DNA of 64,000 nt from Bacillus sp. AFS037270 (GCF_002585305.1 NZ_NUNF01000006.1:8550-72549), one strand, 5' to 3'; positions 8,614 through 18,629 are shown, counted from the first letter of the stretch. Numbers and translations: made by a program. Notes: generated by a model from the sequence alone, not told the origin.

Positions 8614-9813
8614 TTATGATAAAACGGTTTGAATTTTTTCAATAGCCCAATCAATTTCCTGTTTCGTAATAATGAGTGGAGGTGCAAATCGAATAACAGT
8701 ATCATGGGTTTCTTTACATAATAACCCTGCTTCTTTTAATTGTTCGCAATAGGGTCTTGCTTCTTCGGTTAATTCCACTCCAATAAACAAGCCTTTTCCG
8801 CGGATTTCTTTAATGATTGGATTGCTAATCGCTTTTAATTGGTCAAGGAAATACTTTCCTAAATCAAGCGAACGTTCTGCTAGATGTTCTTCCTCAATAA
8901 CATCTAAGGCAGCAAGTGAAACGGCGCAAGCAAGCGGGTTTCCTCCAAATGTGGAACCGTGAGAACCTGGATTAAATACACCCAAAACGTCCGAGTTGGC
9001 AACAACACATGAGATTGGGAATACTCCACCTCCAAGTGCTTTTCCTAATATCAGCATATCTGGTTCAACATCTTCCCAGTCACAGGCAAACATTTTTCCC
9101 GTACGAGCTAAACCAACTTGAATTTCGTCAGCAATAAATAATACATTATTTTCTTTACACAATTCAGAAGCTTGTTTTAAGAATCCTTCAGGAGGTAATA
9201 GGATTCCTGCTTCCCCCTGAATAGGCTCCATTAAAAATGCTGCTGTATTGGGTGTAATCGCTGCCGTTAATGCCTCTAGATCACCATATGGAATTAATTT
9301 AATGCCAGGAAGCATTGGACCAAATCCACGTTTGTACTCTGGATCTGATGATAACGACACAGCTCCCATAGTCCTGCCATGGAAATTCCCTGTGCAGGCA
9401 ATGATTTCAGCTTGATTTTCAGCAATACCTTTTACATCATAACCCCAGCGTCGTGCCGCTTTAAGAGCGGTTTCGACTGCTTCAGCACCAGTATTCATTG
9501 GAAGTGCCATATCTTTATTTGTTAGTTTACAAATTTTTTCATACCATGGACCGAGCTGGTCATTATGAAAGGCACGTGATGTCAGCGTTACTTTATCTGC
9601 TTGATCTTTCAACGCCTGAATAATTTTCGGATGGCGGTGCCCCTGGTTTACAGCAGAATAGGCGCTCAGCATATCCATATAGCGATTGCCTTCTGGACTT
9701 TCCACCCAAACACCTTCTGCTTTCGCAATAACGATTGGCAGTGGATGATAGTTATTTGCACCAAATTTATTTGTTTGTTCAATAATTTCCGTTGTTTTTG
9801 TCGTAACCTTCAT
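8614..9813 (-). CDS. rocD: Ornithine aminotransferase
   Basis: Class III PLP aminotransferase converting ornithine and 2-oxoglutarate to glutamate-5-semialdehyde and glutamate. Taking the ATG at 9813, with GGGGGAAACGAAC in front, gives 399 aa, the normal length; the longer frame to 9861 would overlap the untranslated spacer. K258 in [12 protein letters not shown] is the PLP lysine, and [13 protein letters not shown] is the class III signature. It sits between rocA and rocG, so its product goes directly to RocA. Confidence 0.94.
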   Translation of the reverse strand: MKVTTKTTEIIEQTNKFGANNYHPLPIVIAKAEGVWVESPEGNRYMDMLSAYSAVNQGHRHPKIIQALKDQADKVTLTSRAFHNDQLGPWYEKICKLTNKDMALPMNTGAEAVETALKAARRWGYDVKGIAENQAEIIACTGNFHGRTMGAVSLSSDPEYKRGFGPMLPGIKLIPYGDLEALTAAITPNTAAFLMEPIQGEAGILLPPEGFLKQASELCKENNVLFIADEIQVGLARTGKMFACDWEDVEPDMLILGKALGGGVFPISCVVANSDVLGVFNPGSHGSTFGGNPLACAVSLAALDVIEEEHLAERSLDLGKYFLDQLKAISNPIIKEIRGKGLFIGVELTEEARPYCEQLKEAGLLCKETHDTVIRFAPPLIITKQEIDWAIEKIQTVLS

Positions 9814-9872
9814 GTTCGTTTCCCCCTTTATTCTTAGGGAAGACCATTGTATGCCCCCCACCCCTTACAATC

Positions 9873-11417
9873 TTAAAGCATTTCTGATGTTGTTTTCGCC
9901 TGCATATGAAGCAATAAATAATCCGGTCCCCCTGCTTTTGAATCGGTTCCAGACATATTGAATCCGCCAAATGGCTGATAGCCTACAATAGCACCCGTAC
10001 ATGTACGATTAAAATAAAGATTTCCTACGTGGAATTCTTGTCTTGCTCTTTCAATGTTCTCGCGGTTATTTGAAATAAGTGCTCCTGTTAAACCATAATC
10101 AGTGTTGTTGGCAATTTTCATCAAATGATCAAAGTCACGCGCCTTACAGAAGGTTACCACTGGTCCAAAAATTTCTTCCTTCATAAGGCGGGCATCCTCA
10201 TCCAAGTCAGCGAATATAGTTGGTTGAATAAAATAACCCTTGGAGTCATCCCCTTCGCCGCCTGTCATTAATCTGCCTTCTTCTTTTCCAATTTCAATAT
10301 AGCTCATGATCTTTTTGAATGATCTTTCGTCAATAACTGGTCCCATGTAAGTATCTTGTAATTCTGGATTACCAATCGTAAGTGTTTTTGTTAGCGCTAC
10401 CGCCTTTTCAAGCACAACATCATACACATCTTGGTGAACAACAGCGCGGGATCCAGCTGAACATTTTTGACCGGAGTACCCAAATGCTGAGTAGACGATT
10501 GAGGCTGCAGCAAGATCCAAATCCGCTTCGTTATCGACCACAACGGTGTCTTTACCACCCATCTCGGCAATCACACGTTTTAACCAAATTTGTCCTGGAT
10601 TTACTTTTGCAGCACGTTCATAAATACGGCAGCCTACTTCGCGCGAACCTGTAAACGATACAAATCGAGTTTTCGGATGATCTACTAAATAATCACCAAT
10701 TTGAGCACCGCTGCCAGGTACAAAGTTTAGAACTCCTTTTGGCAGTCCAGCTTCATGCATCAGTTCCACAAATTTTGCAGCCACGATTGGTGTGGAATTA
10801 GCCGGTTTTAATAGAACCGTGTTTCCAGACACAATTGCTGCAACCGTTGTACCTGCCATAATTGCAAGCGGGAAGTTAAATGGTGAAATGATGATTCCCA
10901 CTCCAAGCGGAATGTAGTTGAATTGATTATATTCTCCTGCACGGCTTTTTACAGGTACACCCTCTTTAATGCTTAACATTTGTCTAGCATAATACTCGAT
11001 AAAATCAATTGCTTCAGCAGTATCTGCGTCTGCTTCCTTCCATGGCTTCCCTGCTTCTTTTACTAGATAGCTAGAGAATACATGTTTACGGCGACGGAGA
11101 ATTGCGGCTGCACGGAATAGGATATTGGCACGATGTTCTGGGCTCCATGTTTTCCAAGTTTCAAATGCTGCTAAGGCAGCTTGCATTGCTTTTTCAGCAA
11201 GTTCTTGATTTGCCATTGAAACACTGCCAATAACCTCTTCTTTATTGGCTGGATTGATTGATTGGATTTTTTCTTCTGTTGTGATGGATTCGCCGTCAAT
11301 GATAACTGGGTAGTGTTTTCCGAGTTCGCTTTCGACAAAGGCAAGTGCTTCTTTAAAAGCCTGTATATTTTTTTCTTCCGTAAAATTAGTAAATGGTTCA
11401 TGTGAGTATGGATACAT
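9873..11417 (-). CDS. rocA: L-glutamate gamma-semialdehyde (P5C) dehydrogenase
   Basis: 514 aa (B. subtilis RocA 515). NAD-dependent aldehyde dehydrogenase oxidising glutamate-5-semialdehyde to glutamate. Catalytic Cys319 lies in [10 protein letters not shown] and the general base Glu285 in [16 protein letters not shown] binds the cofactor. First gene of the roc operon, 48 nt downstream of a sigma-54 promoter counted from its -12 end to the ATG region. Proline and arginine catabolism share this step. Confidence 0.95.
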   Translation of the reverse strand: MYPYSHEPFTNFTEEKNIQAFKEALAFVESELGKHYPVIIDGESITTEEKIQSINPANKEEVIGSVSMANQELAEKAMQAALAAFETWKTWSPEHRANILFRAAAILRRRKHVFSSYLVKEAGKPWKEADADTAEAIDFIEYYARQMLSIKEGVPVKSRAGEYNQFNYIPLGVGIIISPFNFPLAIMAGTTVAAIVSGNTVLLKPANSTPIVAAKFVELMHEAGLPKGVLNFVPGSGAQIGDYLVDHPKTRFVSFTGSREVGCRIYERAAKVNPGQIWLKRVIAEMGGKDTVVVDNEADLDLAAASIVYSAFGYSGQKCSAGSRAVVHQDVYDVVLEKAVALTKTLTIGNPELQDTYMGPVIDERSFKKIMSYIEIGKEEGRLMTGGEGDDSKGYFIQPTIFADLDEDARLMKEEIFGPVVTFCKARDFDHLMKIANNTDYGLTGALISNNRENIERARQEFHVGNLYFNRTCTGAIVGYQPFGGFNMSGTDSKAGGPDYLLLHMQAKTTSEML

Positions 11418-11451
11418 TGTTTTTCCCCCTTTTGTTTTACGTAAAAATATA

Positions 11452-11469
11452 ATGCAAGTTCCGTGCCAA
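11452..11469 (-). promoter_or_regulatory. Sigma-54 (SigL) promoter of rocA-rocD-rocG
   Basis: The minus strand reads TTGGCACGGAACTTGCAT, a near-perfect -24/-12 element with 10 nt between GG and GC. It lies 35-52 nt upstream of the rocA start. Confidence 0.93.
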
Positions 11470-11519
11470 CTTTAATTTTGCAGTTTAATAGCTTTTTTAC
11501 GGTAGTAAGAGCCAATTAT

Positions 11520-11567
11520 TTTTGCGCAAAATTTAATTTTTTAAATAGAATAGCAAAATTATTTTGC
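11520..11567. promoter_or_regulatory. RocR-type upstream activating sequences
   Basis: Two perfect palindromes: TTTTGCGCAAAA (11520-11531) and GCAAAATTATTTTGC (11553-11567). They lie about 50-100 nt upstream of the rocA -24 box and 60-107 nt upstream of the divergent activator gene. They resemble the inverted repeats recognised by RocR in B. subtilis. Confidence 0.72.
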
Positions 11568-11568
11568 G

Positions 11569-11582
11569 TTAAAACGTTTTCT
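11569..11582. promoter_or_regulatory. Weak cre-like sequence in the rocR leader
   Basis: TTAAAACGTTTTCT has the symmetric AAAACGTTTT core of a cre with two mismatches at the ends. It lies between the upstream activating site and the activator start. Confidence 0.25.
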
Positions 11583-11626
11583 TTGATTTAATAGATGCAT
11601 AGAGGAAAAACAAGGAGTATAACACA

Positions 11627-13045
11627 ATGGAAAAATCAAAGAATGACTTAGTCTATTTAAATGGGATGTATAAGAGGATCTTGGACGAGATCGATGTAGG
11701 AGTCCATGCAGTCGATGAAACAGGTAAAACGATCATTTATAATAAAAAAATGATGCAAATTGAATCAATGGATTTTCAGGATGTCATGGATAAAAATTTA
11801 TTGGACGTGTTTATGTTTAAAGACGACCAATCTAGTACTCTAGTAAAAGCGCTCCAAGAAGGAAAAGAAACTAGTAACGTAAAACAAACCTATTTTAATA
11901 ATAAGGGAAGAGAAATTACTACCATTAACAACACAATTCCGATCTATTCTGATCATGAACTTCGGGGTGCGGTGGAAATTGCTAATGATGTTACGAAGCT
12001 GGAAAAGTTAATCAAAGGCAACATGAAAAAAGGAACTTCTAAGTATACTTTTGATCATATTATCGGCAACAGCCCAGCAATAAAGGAAGTAATCAAAACG
12101 GCTAGACGTGCGACCAGAACCTCATCCTATGTATTGATTGTTGGTGACACCGGTACAGGGAAAGAACTTTTTGCACAAAGCATTCACAACGGCAGCGAGC
12201 GGTTATCAGGACCTTTTATTTCACAAAATTGTGCGGCCTTACCAGATAATTTAATTGAGAGTCTTCTGTTCGGGACAAAACGCGGAGCGTTCACAGGGGC
12301 TACGGATACCCCTGGATTATTTGAACAAGCGAATGGCGGTACATTGCTGCTTGATGAAATTAACTCCTTGAATTTAAATCTTCAAGCAAAATTGCTGCGA
12401 GTCCTTCAGGAAAAAACAATCAGAAGGATTGGGGATACAAAGGACACGACCGTTGATGTCAGAGTGATTGCGAATATGAATGAAGATCCGATTGACGCGG
12501 TTGCCAATAATCGGATGCGAAAAGACTTGTATTATCGACTAGGAGTAGTAACCATCTTTGTGCCGCCTTTAAAAGATCGTAAAGAAGATATCCCATTATT
12601 AGTGGAACAATTTATTGAAAAATACAATGAACGGTTTCAAATGCAAGTAAAAGGGTTATCGGAGGAGGTCAAACTTTCTTTCTTCGAATATGATTGGCAT
12701 GGAAATGTACGAGAACTTGAGCATATTATAGAAGCAGCCATGAACATCATGATGGACGGCGAAGATTTCATCATGTACCGCCATTTACCCTACCAGTATC
12801 GCAATAAAATGCAGATGAAAGAAAGAATGATGCCCCTTTCAACTGTTGATACTTTTATGAAAGAAACGGGAGATGTTACGGTACCATTAAAAGAACAACT
12901 GGAATTATTTGAAAAAACTTATATTGAGCATGTCCTCAAGAAAAATGATTTTAATATTTCCAAAACAGCGAAGTTACTAGGATTAAGTCGTCAAAGCTTA
13001 CAGTATCGATTAAAGAAATTAAACTTTGAGGTAAATTCTTTATAG
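11627..13045 (+). CDS. rocR: Sigma-54-dependent activator, RocR-like
   Basis: 472 aa (B. subtilis RocR 461). An N-terminal PAS-like sensor (about 12-125) is followed by an AAA+ domain with Walker A GDTGTGKE (173-180), the sigma-54 contact loop GAFTGA (220-225) and Walker B LLLDE (240-244). A Fis-type helix-turn-helix ends the protein (ISKTAKLLGLSRQSLQYRL). In B. subtilis RocR responds to ornithine/citrulline and activates the roc operons. Here it is divergent from rocA, and both roc units have matching promoters. AAGGAG lies 9 nt before the ATG. Confidence 0.92.
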   Translation: MEKSKNDLVYLNGMYKRILDEIDVGVHAVDETGKTIIYNKKMMQIESMDFQDVMDKNLLDVFMFKDDQSSTLVKALQEGKETSNVKQTYFNNKGREITTINNTIPIYSDHELRGAVEIANDVTKLEKLIKGNMKKGTSKYTFDHIIGNSPAIKEVIKTARRATRTSSYVLIVGDTGTGKELFAQSIHNGSERLSGPFISQNCAALPDNLIESLLFGTKRGAFTGATDTPGLFEQANGGTLLLDEINSLNLNLQAKLLRVLQEKTIRRIGDTKDTTVDVRVIANMNEDPIDAVANNRMRKDLYYRLGVVTIFVPPLKDRKEDIPLLVEQFIEKYNERFQMQVKGLSEEVKLSFFEYDWHGNVRELEHIIEAAMNIMMDGEDFIMYRHLPYQYRNKMQMKERMMPLSTVDTFMKETGDVTVPLKEQLELFEKTYIEHVLKKNDFNISKTAKLLGLSRQSLQYRLKKLNFEVNSL

Positions 13046-13061
13046 CAATAAGGAAAAAGAT

Positions 13062-13107
13062 AGAACGTACATTTGGCATCTATATAGTCCAAAGTTCGTT
13101 CTTTTTT
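13062..13107 (+). terminator. Terminator of rocR
   Basis: Imperfect stem beginning AGAACG and ending CGTTCT, with an inner ATTTGG/CCAAAG pairing, followed by TTTTT. Confidence 0.75.
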
Positions 13108-13298
13108 AATTTTTTTGGAATTTAGTACAAGCTCTGCGTCAGAGTAATCACTTTTTGGGGAGCTTTCTCATATATTATAGCAGGAGCAAAATGATATATA
13201 TCAACAACTTAGTAAAGTTCCCCTTTTTAATAAGAAAACATGCAAGCATAAATATTCCATTTTTCCCCCATACTATGAAAAACGATGAGGTGAAGAAA

Positions 13299-13505
13299 AT
13301 GGGACTACTCAACTCATTTAATCAATGGAAAGAGGCAAGATATCAAAATCATGTCTCTAATATGAAGGACCAAGGCAAATGCCCTGATTGTGAGGGTAGA
13401 GGGTATACAGTGTACCCTTATAATGAGTTTGCCTACTTTAATTCATTTGAATGCCCAGGGTGCCAAGGCAGCGGCCATTATGCAGATTGGGAAGAAATGA
13501 GGTAA
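13299..13505 (+). CDS. Small Zn-finger protein with two CxxC motifs
   Basis: 68 aa from the ATG at 13299, preceded by GAGGTGA; the longer frame starting at 13155 has no ribosome site. It contains CPDCEGRGY and CPGCQGSGHY, the CxxCxGxG motif of DnaJ-type zinc clusters, here one pair only. This would bind a single zinc ion. Similar short proteins (YuiA-like) occur in bacilli; their role is unknown. It converges on the VanW gene with a shared terminator. Confidence 0.7.
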   Translation: MGLLNSFNQWKEARYQNHVSNMKDQGKCPDCEGRGYTVYPYNEFAYFNSFECPGCQGSGHYADWEEMR

Positions 13506-13528
13506 ATGACAAAGAGGAAATTCCTAAC

Positions 13529-13566
13529 AAAAATTCCCTGCATGCGGACCATTGCAGGGAATTTTT
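13529..13566. terminator. Bidirectional terminator
   Basis: A 14-bp stem AAAAATTCCCTGCA/TGCAGGGAATTTTT between convergent genes gives a T-run in both directions. Confidence 0.9.
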
Positions 13567-13570
13567 CTGT

Positions 13571-14563
13571 TTAATGTTTTTTTACTTGATCTTTGTATAC
13601 CTTTGCTGTTCTTATTTCCACAGTGATAGATCCTTTTCTTACTACCGTTTTTAACAGCAGAGGAACGCCAGTCGTATTTTTAAACCGAAAATCTAGCCCT
13701 CCGTAAGACACGGTTGCATCTCTTCCTGTCGGCACATATCCTACATGCAGAGAGTGATGATTCCTTTCAATATAACTGACAGCTAGTTTATCAATGGCGT
13801 TATAAAGTGTGGAAGAGGTTTGACAAATACCGCCGCCTATTCCTTCCACTAACTTGCCATCAAGAGCTTCCGGTGCAGGTTGATAGCCATGCTCTGCATC
13901 ACTTGGTCCTACGGTGGTGTTAAAGGAGAAGGAGTCTCCGGTGCCAAGAATGACATTATTAATCGCCTTTGCCGATAACGCGATATTTTTAGACCTGCCG
14001 GCCATTCCACTACTAAAGTAGGTAGTATAAGAAGCAACGACTACTTCCCCCAATTGCGCAGCCTCCTCCGGCTTGTAACCGCTAGCTGTAACATACAACG
14101 GAATTTCGACGTCGCCGCCTTTTAAAGAGGCCTGAATGATTTTTTCTGTTAGTTCTTTCTCCTCAAGGATTGTTTGCGGTGTACCTTTAATCACTTGTCC
14201 ATTCTCATCAAGCTTATCGAGAATCATTCTTTTATCATAACCTGGGGTATCTTTTGTCCCCCTGGCCAATTCCCTTGTTAATAAGGCTAATTCGGCTTTA
14301 TATTTTTCATCGTCTGTCCCAAATCCTATATCCTTTGGTTTAAAGGTTTTTACAACACTTTTGGTATTCGGGTCGATAAGATTGACAAAAACCGGTTTTT
14401 CAACTTTCTTTTTGTTCTCTGCTTTCAGTTGTTTCTCTGTTGTGTTTTTTTGCTGCCCTGCTGCAATTGCTTCCTTTTCGTTTGTTGTCTGCTCTCTACA
14501 TCCTGCTAACCCCAATAAACAGCCCGCCAATAAGATCGTGATTATTCTATTAAACCTGCTCAT
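13571..14563 (-). CDS. VanW family lipoprotein
   Basis: 330 aa. The N-terminus has a lipoprotein signal with lipobox LAGC (Cys about 22). A linker rich in K, E and Q and a middle domain precede a C-terminal VanW domain with the conserved FSFNTTVGP, GGGICQTSSTLYNA and GGLDFRFKN. VanW domains occur on the cell surface near peptidoglycan-binding modules; their chemistry is unproven. GGGGGA lies 3 nt before the ATG. Not linked to any vancomycin resistance genes here. Confidence 0.9.
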   Translation of the reverse strand: MSRFNRIITILLAGCLLGLAGCREQTTNEKEAIAAGQQKNTTEKQLKAENKKKVEKPVFVNLIDPNTKSVVKTFKPKDIGFGTDDEKYKAELALLTRELARGTKDTPGYDKRMILDKLDENGQVIKGTPQTILEEKELTEKIIQASLKGGDVEIPLYVTASGYKPEEAAQLGEVVVASYTTYFSSGMAGRSKNIALSAKAINNVILGTGDSFSFNTTVGPSDAEHGYQPAPEALDGKLVEGIGGGICQTSSTLYNAIDKLAVSYIERNHHSLHVGYVPTGRDATVSYGGLDFRFKNTTGVPLLLKTVVRKGSITVEIRTAKVYKDQVKKH

Positions 14564-14796
14564 TTTCCCCCATCTTTTCCTCGTGATTTAATTTGAATTT
14601 TCCACTTAATCTATTACTATATGATTTGACGATTATTACCGAAAATAGTTTCATATTTTATCCTAATTATCCCAATAATATTTCCATTTTTCTGTAATAG
14701 ATTAACAAATCATGGGTTCATTTTATCACTTTATCCTAATAATAAAAGTACTTTTTCTGATGAATTAACATAAAAATAAATATTTTGCACTAAAAA

Positions 14797-14823
14797 GTTT
14801 GAATAAAAACAGGCGATAGGTAA
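14797..14823 (+). promoter_or_regulatory. Candidate sigma-B-type promoter
   Basis: GTTTGA (14797-14802), 15-nt spacer, AGGTAA (14818-14823) resembles GTTTNN-N12-15-GGGWAW with one -10 mismatch. It lies 43 nt upstream of the next gene. The rest of the 14564-14865 spacer is A/T-rich with nothing else I can support. Confidence 0.35.
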
Positions 14824-14865
14824 ATAGTAATATCAAGATTTTGTTCATTTTTTGGAGGTGCTTAA

Positions 14866-15213
14866 ATGTCTGTTTATGTTCATCAGACGTTTGTCATTAA
14901 ACAAGATAAGTTTAAAGATGGTATTGAAAATTTAAGGGAAATTAAAAAGTTCAGAACTGAAAATTATGATCACAAGGTCGAGATTCTCACACCGATATCC
15001 GGAGAGGATCATACCTACGCCCTCCTATCGATCTATGAAGGATTAGCAGAAATGGAATTACAAAATAAAAAAATGTTCGAAGACGAAGAATACATAGAGC
15101 TGATTGGTCCATTTTTCCTTGAGAATATTGAACAAGGCAGTATGTATACACAAATTTATCGTTCCTTAAGTGAGCGCAAACCTGATAAAAAGAAGGAAAA
15201 GGAGCAAAAATAA
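14866..15213 (+). CDS. Hypothetical protein, possible dimeric alpha/beta-barrel (ABM/NIPSNAP-like)
   Basis: 115 aa. GGAGGTG lies 5 nt before the ATG. The start VYVHQTFVIKQDK, alternating hydrophobic strands, a central helix and the late YTQIYRSL strand are what I would expect of small ferredoxin-like barrels, but no catalytic residue can be named. A lysine-rich tail (KKKEKEQK) follows. It is monocistronic with its own terminator; a stress promoter is possible. Confidence 0.65.
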   Translation: MSVYVHQTFVIKQDKFKDGIENLREIKKFRTENYDHKVEILTPISGEDHTYALLSIYEGLAEMELQNKKMFEDEEYIELIGPFFLENIEQGSMYTQIYRSLSERKPDKKKEKEQK

Positions 15214-15228
15214 TTATCTTCTATAAAA

Positions 15229-15256
15229 GAAAAAAGGGCGCTGGTGCCCTTTTTTC
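15229..15256 (+). terminator. Terminator of the 115-aa gene
   Basis: Stem AAAAGGGC/GCCCTTTT followed by TT, C and TTTTTT. Confidence 0.85.
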
Positions 15257-15264
15257 TTTTTTAT

Positions 15265-15305
15265 CAAAAAAGCACCAACATTACTATAGTAGTTGGCACC
15301 TTTTT
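15265..15305 (-). terminator. Terminator of the GntP-family gene
   Basis: Stem formed by GGTGCCAACT and TGTTGGTGCT with a loop of about 11 nt, then TTTTT on the minus strand. Confidence 0.75.
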
Positions 15306-15316
15306 AAGTTGTCTTT

Positions 15317-16642
15317 CTAAAAAAACATATTCAACAGCAACGCTCCCCCAAACGCCACGAAAGAAAGAATGGTTTCTAAGACTGTCCACGTTTTAAAGGT
15401 TTCCGGAACACTTAAACCTAAATATTCTTTAACCATCCAGAAACCGGCGTCGTTAACGTGTGAAAACATTAACGATCCTGCGCCCGTCGCGATAACCAGC
15501 AATTCAAGATTCACGTCTGTCATCCCAGCTACCACTGGCGAAACAATTCCAGCGGCAGTGGTTAAGGCTACTGTAGCGGATCCTGTAGCAATTCGAATTA
15601 AACCAGCAATTAAAAAGGCCAATACAAGTGGTGATAGCGATAAATTCTCTGCCATCCGTGCGATTGTATCCCCTACTCCACTTTCGATTAGTATTTGTTT
15701 AAACCCACCACCAGCCCCAATGATTAAAGCGATGGAACCAACTGGCAATAAACATTCCTCTGTCAATTTTTTAATAACTTCTTTCCCCATCCCTCGCCGT
15801 AGCCCAAGGAAATAATAAGCAACAAAGACAGAGATCAAGAGGGCAATAATTGGACTTCCAATGAAAATGAGAAATTTCGTTATCCCCGCAGTTAATTTTA
15901 AGTAAGGAGCAACCGCTGATAGAATCATTAGTAACACTGGCAACAGAATAATGAAAAAAGAAATACCTGTACCTGGTAATGATTTAGCTTCCTTACTTAT
16001 TCGAATCAACTCAGGTTCTCCTTGTGGTACAACTCTTTTGTTAACCCACATTGCAAACAATGGACCAGCAATAATAACGGCTGGAATCGCAATAATTAAC
16101 GAATATAAAAGGACTTTCCCTAGATTTGCCTTGTAGATACTGATGGCTGCCAATGCCCCAGGATGCGGCGGAACCAGTCCATGAACGATTGATAATCCTG
16201 CGATACACGGCAAGGCAATTAATAAAATATTTTGTTTAGATGATTTGTGAATCGAAATAACTAAAGGTAATAGAATTAAAATTCCCACTTCAAAAAATAC
16301 GGGAATACCAATAATAAAACCTGACAGCATCATGGCCCATGGTAATTTATTAACACCAAAAACGCGAATAAAATATTCAGCAATCTGCATGCCCGCTCCA
16401 GAGTCTGCCATCATTTTACCTAAAATGGTTCCTAGAGCTAAAATCCCGATTAAATGTCCAAGGACCCCGCCTACACCCGTTTCATAGGCTGCAACAATTT
16501 TATCCAGCGATAGCCCTGATACTAACGCTAAAAACAAACTAGCCACAAGCAAGCTGATAAACGCATGCCACTTAAACCATGATACTCCTAGAACAACGAT
16601 GACAATCGAAACGAGTGTCATCAGCAATAAAAAGGTATCCAT
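15317..16642 (-). CDS. GntP family gluconate/organic-acid permease
   Basis: About 441 aa with some 12-14 hydrophobic segments. Conserved family features include LGKMMADSGAGMQIAEY, IPVFFEVGILILLPL and HGLVPPHPGALAA. GntP proteins are proton symporters for gluconate or related hydroxy acids; the substrate cannot be read from sequence. A TTG just before the ATG (16645) could also serve as start; GGATGG suits both. No gluconate kinase or dehydrogenase is adjacent. Its neighbour is aspA, but a terminator separates them. Confidence 0.87.
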   Translation of the reverse strand: MDTFLLLMTLVSIVIVVLGVSWFKWHAFISLLVASLFLALVSGLSLDKIVAAYETGVGGVLGHLIGILALGTILGKMMADSGAGMQIAEYFIRVFGVNKLPWAMMLSGFIIGIPVFFEVGILILLPLVISIHKSSKQNILLIALPCIAGLSIVHGLVPPHPGALAAISIYKANLGKVLLYSLIIAIPAVIIAGPLFAMWVNKRVVPQGEPELIRISKEAKSLPGTGISFFIILLPVLLMILSAVAPYLKLTAGITKFLIFIGSPIIALLISVFVAYYFLGLRRGMGKEVIKKLTEECLLPVGSIALIIGAGGGFKQILIESGVGDTIARMAENLSLSPLVLAFLIAGLIRIATGSATVALTTAAGIVSPVVAGMTDVNLELLVIATGAGSLMFSHVNDAGFWMVKEYLGLSVPETFKTWTVLETILSFVAFGGALLLNMFF

Positions 16643-16741
16643 CAACCAACACCATCCTTTACAAATTAGTTGTATATATCTCCCTTATTGTTAGCATTTG
16701 TTACATTTACATTCGAATTTTCCTGTTTTAGTCTGTAAAAC

Positions 16742-16784
16742 AGAAAAGCCCTCATCCGTAATTAAAACATCGGGATGAGGGCTT
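16742..16784 (-). terminator. Terminator of aspA
   Basis: Stem AAGCCCTCATCC/GGATGAGGGCTT with a 15-nt loop followed by TTTTCTGTTTT on the minus strand. Confidence 0.85.
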
Positions 16785-16790
16785 ATATTT

Positions 16791-18209
16791 TTAGTCTCTA
16801 TCTAAAAGTGCTGCTCCAGCAATTCCTGGTTTGGTCATTTCGAATATATTTAATATAAGATCTAATTCTTCTTCTGTAAGCACATCATGCTGCAAACATA
16901 ATTCGCGAACGGATTTGCCACTGACGATGGCTTCTCTAGCAATCCTAGCTGCTACTTCATACCCCAAATGCGGATTGACTGCCGTAATAATACCGACACT
17001 TCTTTCAACGTAATCCTTTAAACGGGCCTCGTTGGCTTCGATTCCCTTCAAGCAATAATCGGTAAAGGAACGGAATCCATTGTTCATAATACTGATTGAT
17101 TGCAGTAAATTAAACACTAATACCGGCTCCATCACATTCAGTTCCAGTTGACCAGCTTCGGAAGCAAGACAGATGGTATGATCATTTCCAATAACCTGAA
17201 AGGCAATTTGGTTAATGAGCTCCGGCATGACTGGATTTACTTTTCCTGGCATAATCGAAGATCCGGGCTGGCGGGCTGGCAAACTTATTTCTGCTAGACC
17301 GGCCCTCGGGCCAGATGCCATTAAGCGCAGATCATTGGCTATTTTTGACATATTCATCATACAAACTTTTAATGCAGCCGAAACCTCTGTATAGGCATCC
17401 GTGTTTTGGGTTGCATCCACGAGATGCTCGGCGTTAACTAATGGCAATCCACTAATGTCGGCAAGCTGTTTAACCACATCAATAATATATTGAGGGTCCG
17501 CATTTAAGCCCGTCCCAACTGCTGTGGCACCCATATTCACTTCATATAAATGATTTCTAGAGTTTGAAATCCGCTTAAGATCACGTTCAAGAACACGAGA
17601 GTAAGCTTCAAATTCTTGACCAAGTCGGATGGGAACTGCATCCTGTAAATGGGTCCGCCCCATTTTGATAACGTTTTCAAATTGTTTTGCCTTCTCCTTA
17701 AAAACGGCAAGCATATCATTCATGGTCACGAGTAATTTTTCAAGTAATTTTAGTGCAGCGATATGAATGGCTGTCGGGAAAACATCATTCGTCGATTGCG
17801 ACATATTGACATGTGTATTCGGACTTAAATGAATATAAGCTCCTTTGTCATGACCAAGCAATTCAAGCGCCCGATTGGCGATTACTTCATTTGCATTCAT
17901 GTTCATGGACGTCCCGGCTCCACCTTGAATTGGATCAACAATAAATTGGTCGTTCCACTTTCCTGCCATCACTTCATCGGCAGCTTGACAAATGACATCA
18001 CCAAGCCCGGAATATAATCTCTTTGTATTCATATTTGCTATTGCTGCTGCCTTTTTTACCATTGCCAATGCTTTAATCAATTCTTCATGAATGGAGTACC
18101 CTGTGATAGGGAAATTCTCAACCGCTCTAAGTGTTTGAATACCATAATAGGCGTCCTTTGGGATTTCTTTTTTTCCTAAGAAATCTTGTTCGGTTCTGTT
18201 TGTAATCAT
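16791..18209 (-). CDS. aspA: Aspartate ammonia-lyase
   Basis: 472 aa, normal length for the aspartase/fumarase superfamily. It deaminates aspartate to fumarate and ammonia. The signature loop GSSIMPGKVNPVMPE carries the catalytic serine; TNAYTE-like and GRTHLQDAVPI segments also match. It is distinguished from class II fumarase by the AspA-type N-terminus (IPKDAYYGIQTLRAVENF). GGAG lies about 9 nt upstream of the ATG. Not next to ansA; monocistronic. Confidence 0.92.
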   Translation of the reverse strand: MITNRTEQDFLGKKEIPKDAYYGIQTLRAVENFPITGYSIHEELIKALAMVKKAAAIANMNTKRLYSGLGDVICQAADEVMAGKWNDQFIVDPIQGGAGTSMNMNANEVIANRALELLGHDKGAYIHLSPNTHVNMSQSTNDVFPTAIHIAALKLLEKLLVTMNDMLAVFKEKAKQFENVIKMGRTHLQDAVPIRLGQEFEAYSRVLERDLKRISNSRNHLYEVNMGATAVGTGLNADPQYIIDVVKQLADISGLPLVNAEHLVDATQNTDAYTEVSAALKVCMMNMSKIANDLRLMASGPRAGLAEISLPARQPGSSIMPGKVNPVMPELINQIAFQVIGNDHTICLASEAGQLELNVMEPVLVFNLLQSISIMNNGFRSFTDYCLKGIEANEARLKDYVERSVGIITAVNPHLGYEVAARIAREAIVSGKSVRELCLQHDVLTEEELDLILNIFEMTKPGIAGAALLDRD

Positions 18210-18577
18210 TGCTTTCTGTCTCCTTTTTTATAAACAACTATCGATACAAAAAAATAATAACAGTAAAAATGGGCTATGTCTCTAGTTCCGCTTTAATTCT
18301 TGCATCAATCTCTAATTATTCTGTCGATATAATAATATTTCGTACCACGATATATCTTTTTTATTTTATTTGCAAAATAAACAGTAATTTTGTCTTTATG
18401 TCCAACTAAATAACCGATGAATTTACGTGGATTTTTGATAACCGTGTAGAATTTTGTCAAAATCTTTATTTTATAAAATCTTATATTACTAACGTATTCA
18501 TGTTATAATCATCTCAATATTATTTCAATATTGTAAATTTTAAAACAAGGATATTTATATGAAAGAGAGGTTTAAAA
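18210..18577. other. Intergenic region without a supported gene
   Basis: A/T-rich spacer upstream of aspA. It should hold the aspA promoter, but I cannot point to a convincing -35/-10 pair. A nine-codon frame near 18560 has no support. Confidence 0.5.
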
Positions 18578-18629
18578 TAAAAAAATGAGGTAACCGGTAA
18601 GTTCTTATTCACAACTTACCGGTTACCTC
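18578..18629 (-). terminator. Terminator of marR
   Basis: A 17-bp perfect stem starting GAGGTAACCGGTAAGTT (18587-18603) and its complement (18613-18629), followed by ATTTTTTTATTTT on the minus strand. Confidence 0.92.

Noticed and set aside
13571..14563. Vancomycin resistance from the VanW name
   Set aside because: VanW domains are widespread in bacilli and no vanHAX-type genes are present.
15288..15305. TTGGCAC resembling a -24 element
   Set aside because: No GC at the right distance; it is part of a terminator stem.
15369..15815. Long antisense open frame (also 5514-6002 and 34351-34755)
   Set aside because: Lies opposite well-supported genes, has no ribosome site and encodes low-complexity shadow sequence.
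18280..18320. Minus-strand stretch that reads like a coding tail (ARIKAELET)
   Set aside because: Closed by a stop only a few codons upstream; probably chance.
18559..18590. Nine-codon plus-strand frame after AAGGATATTTAT
   Set aside because: Too short, ends inside the marR terminator stem and has no supporting context.
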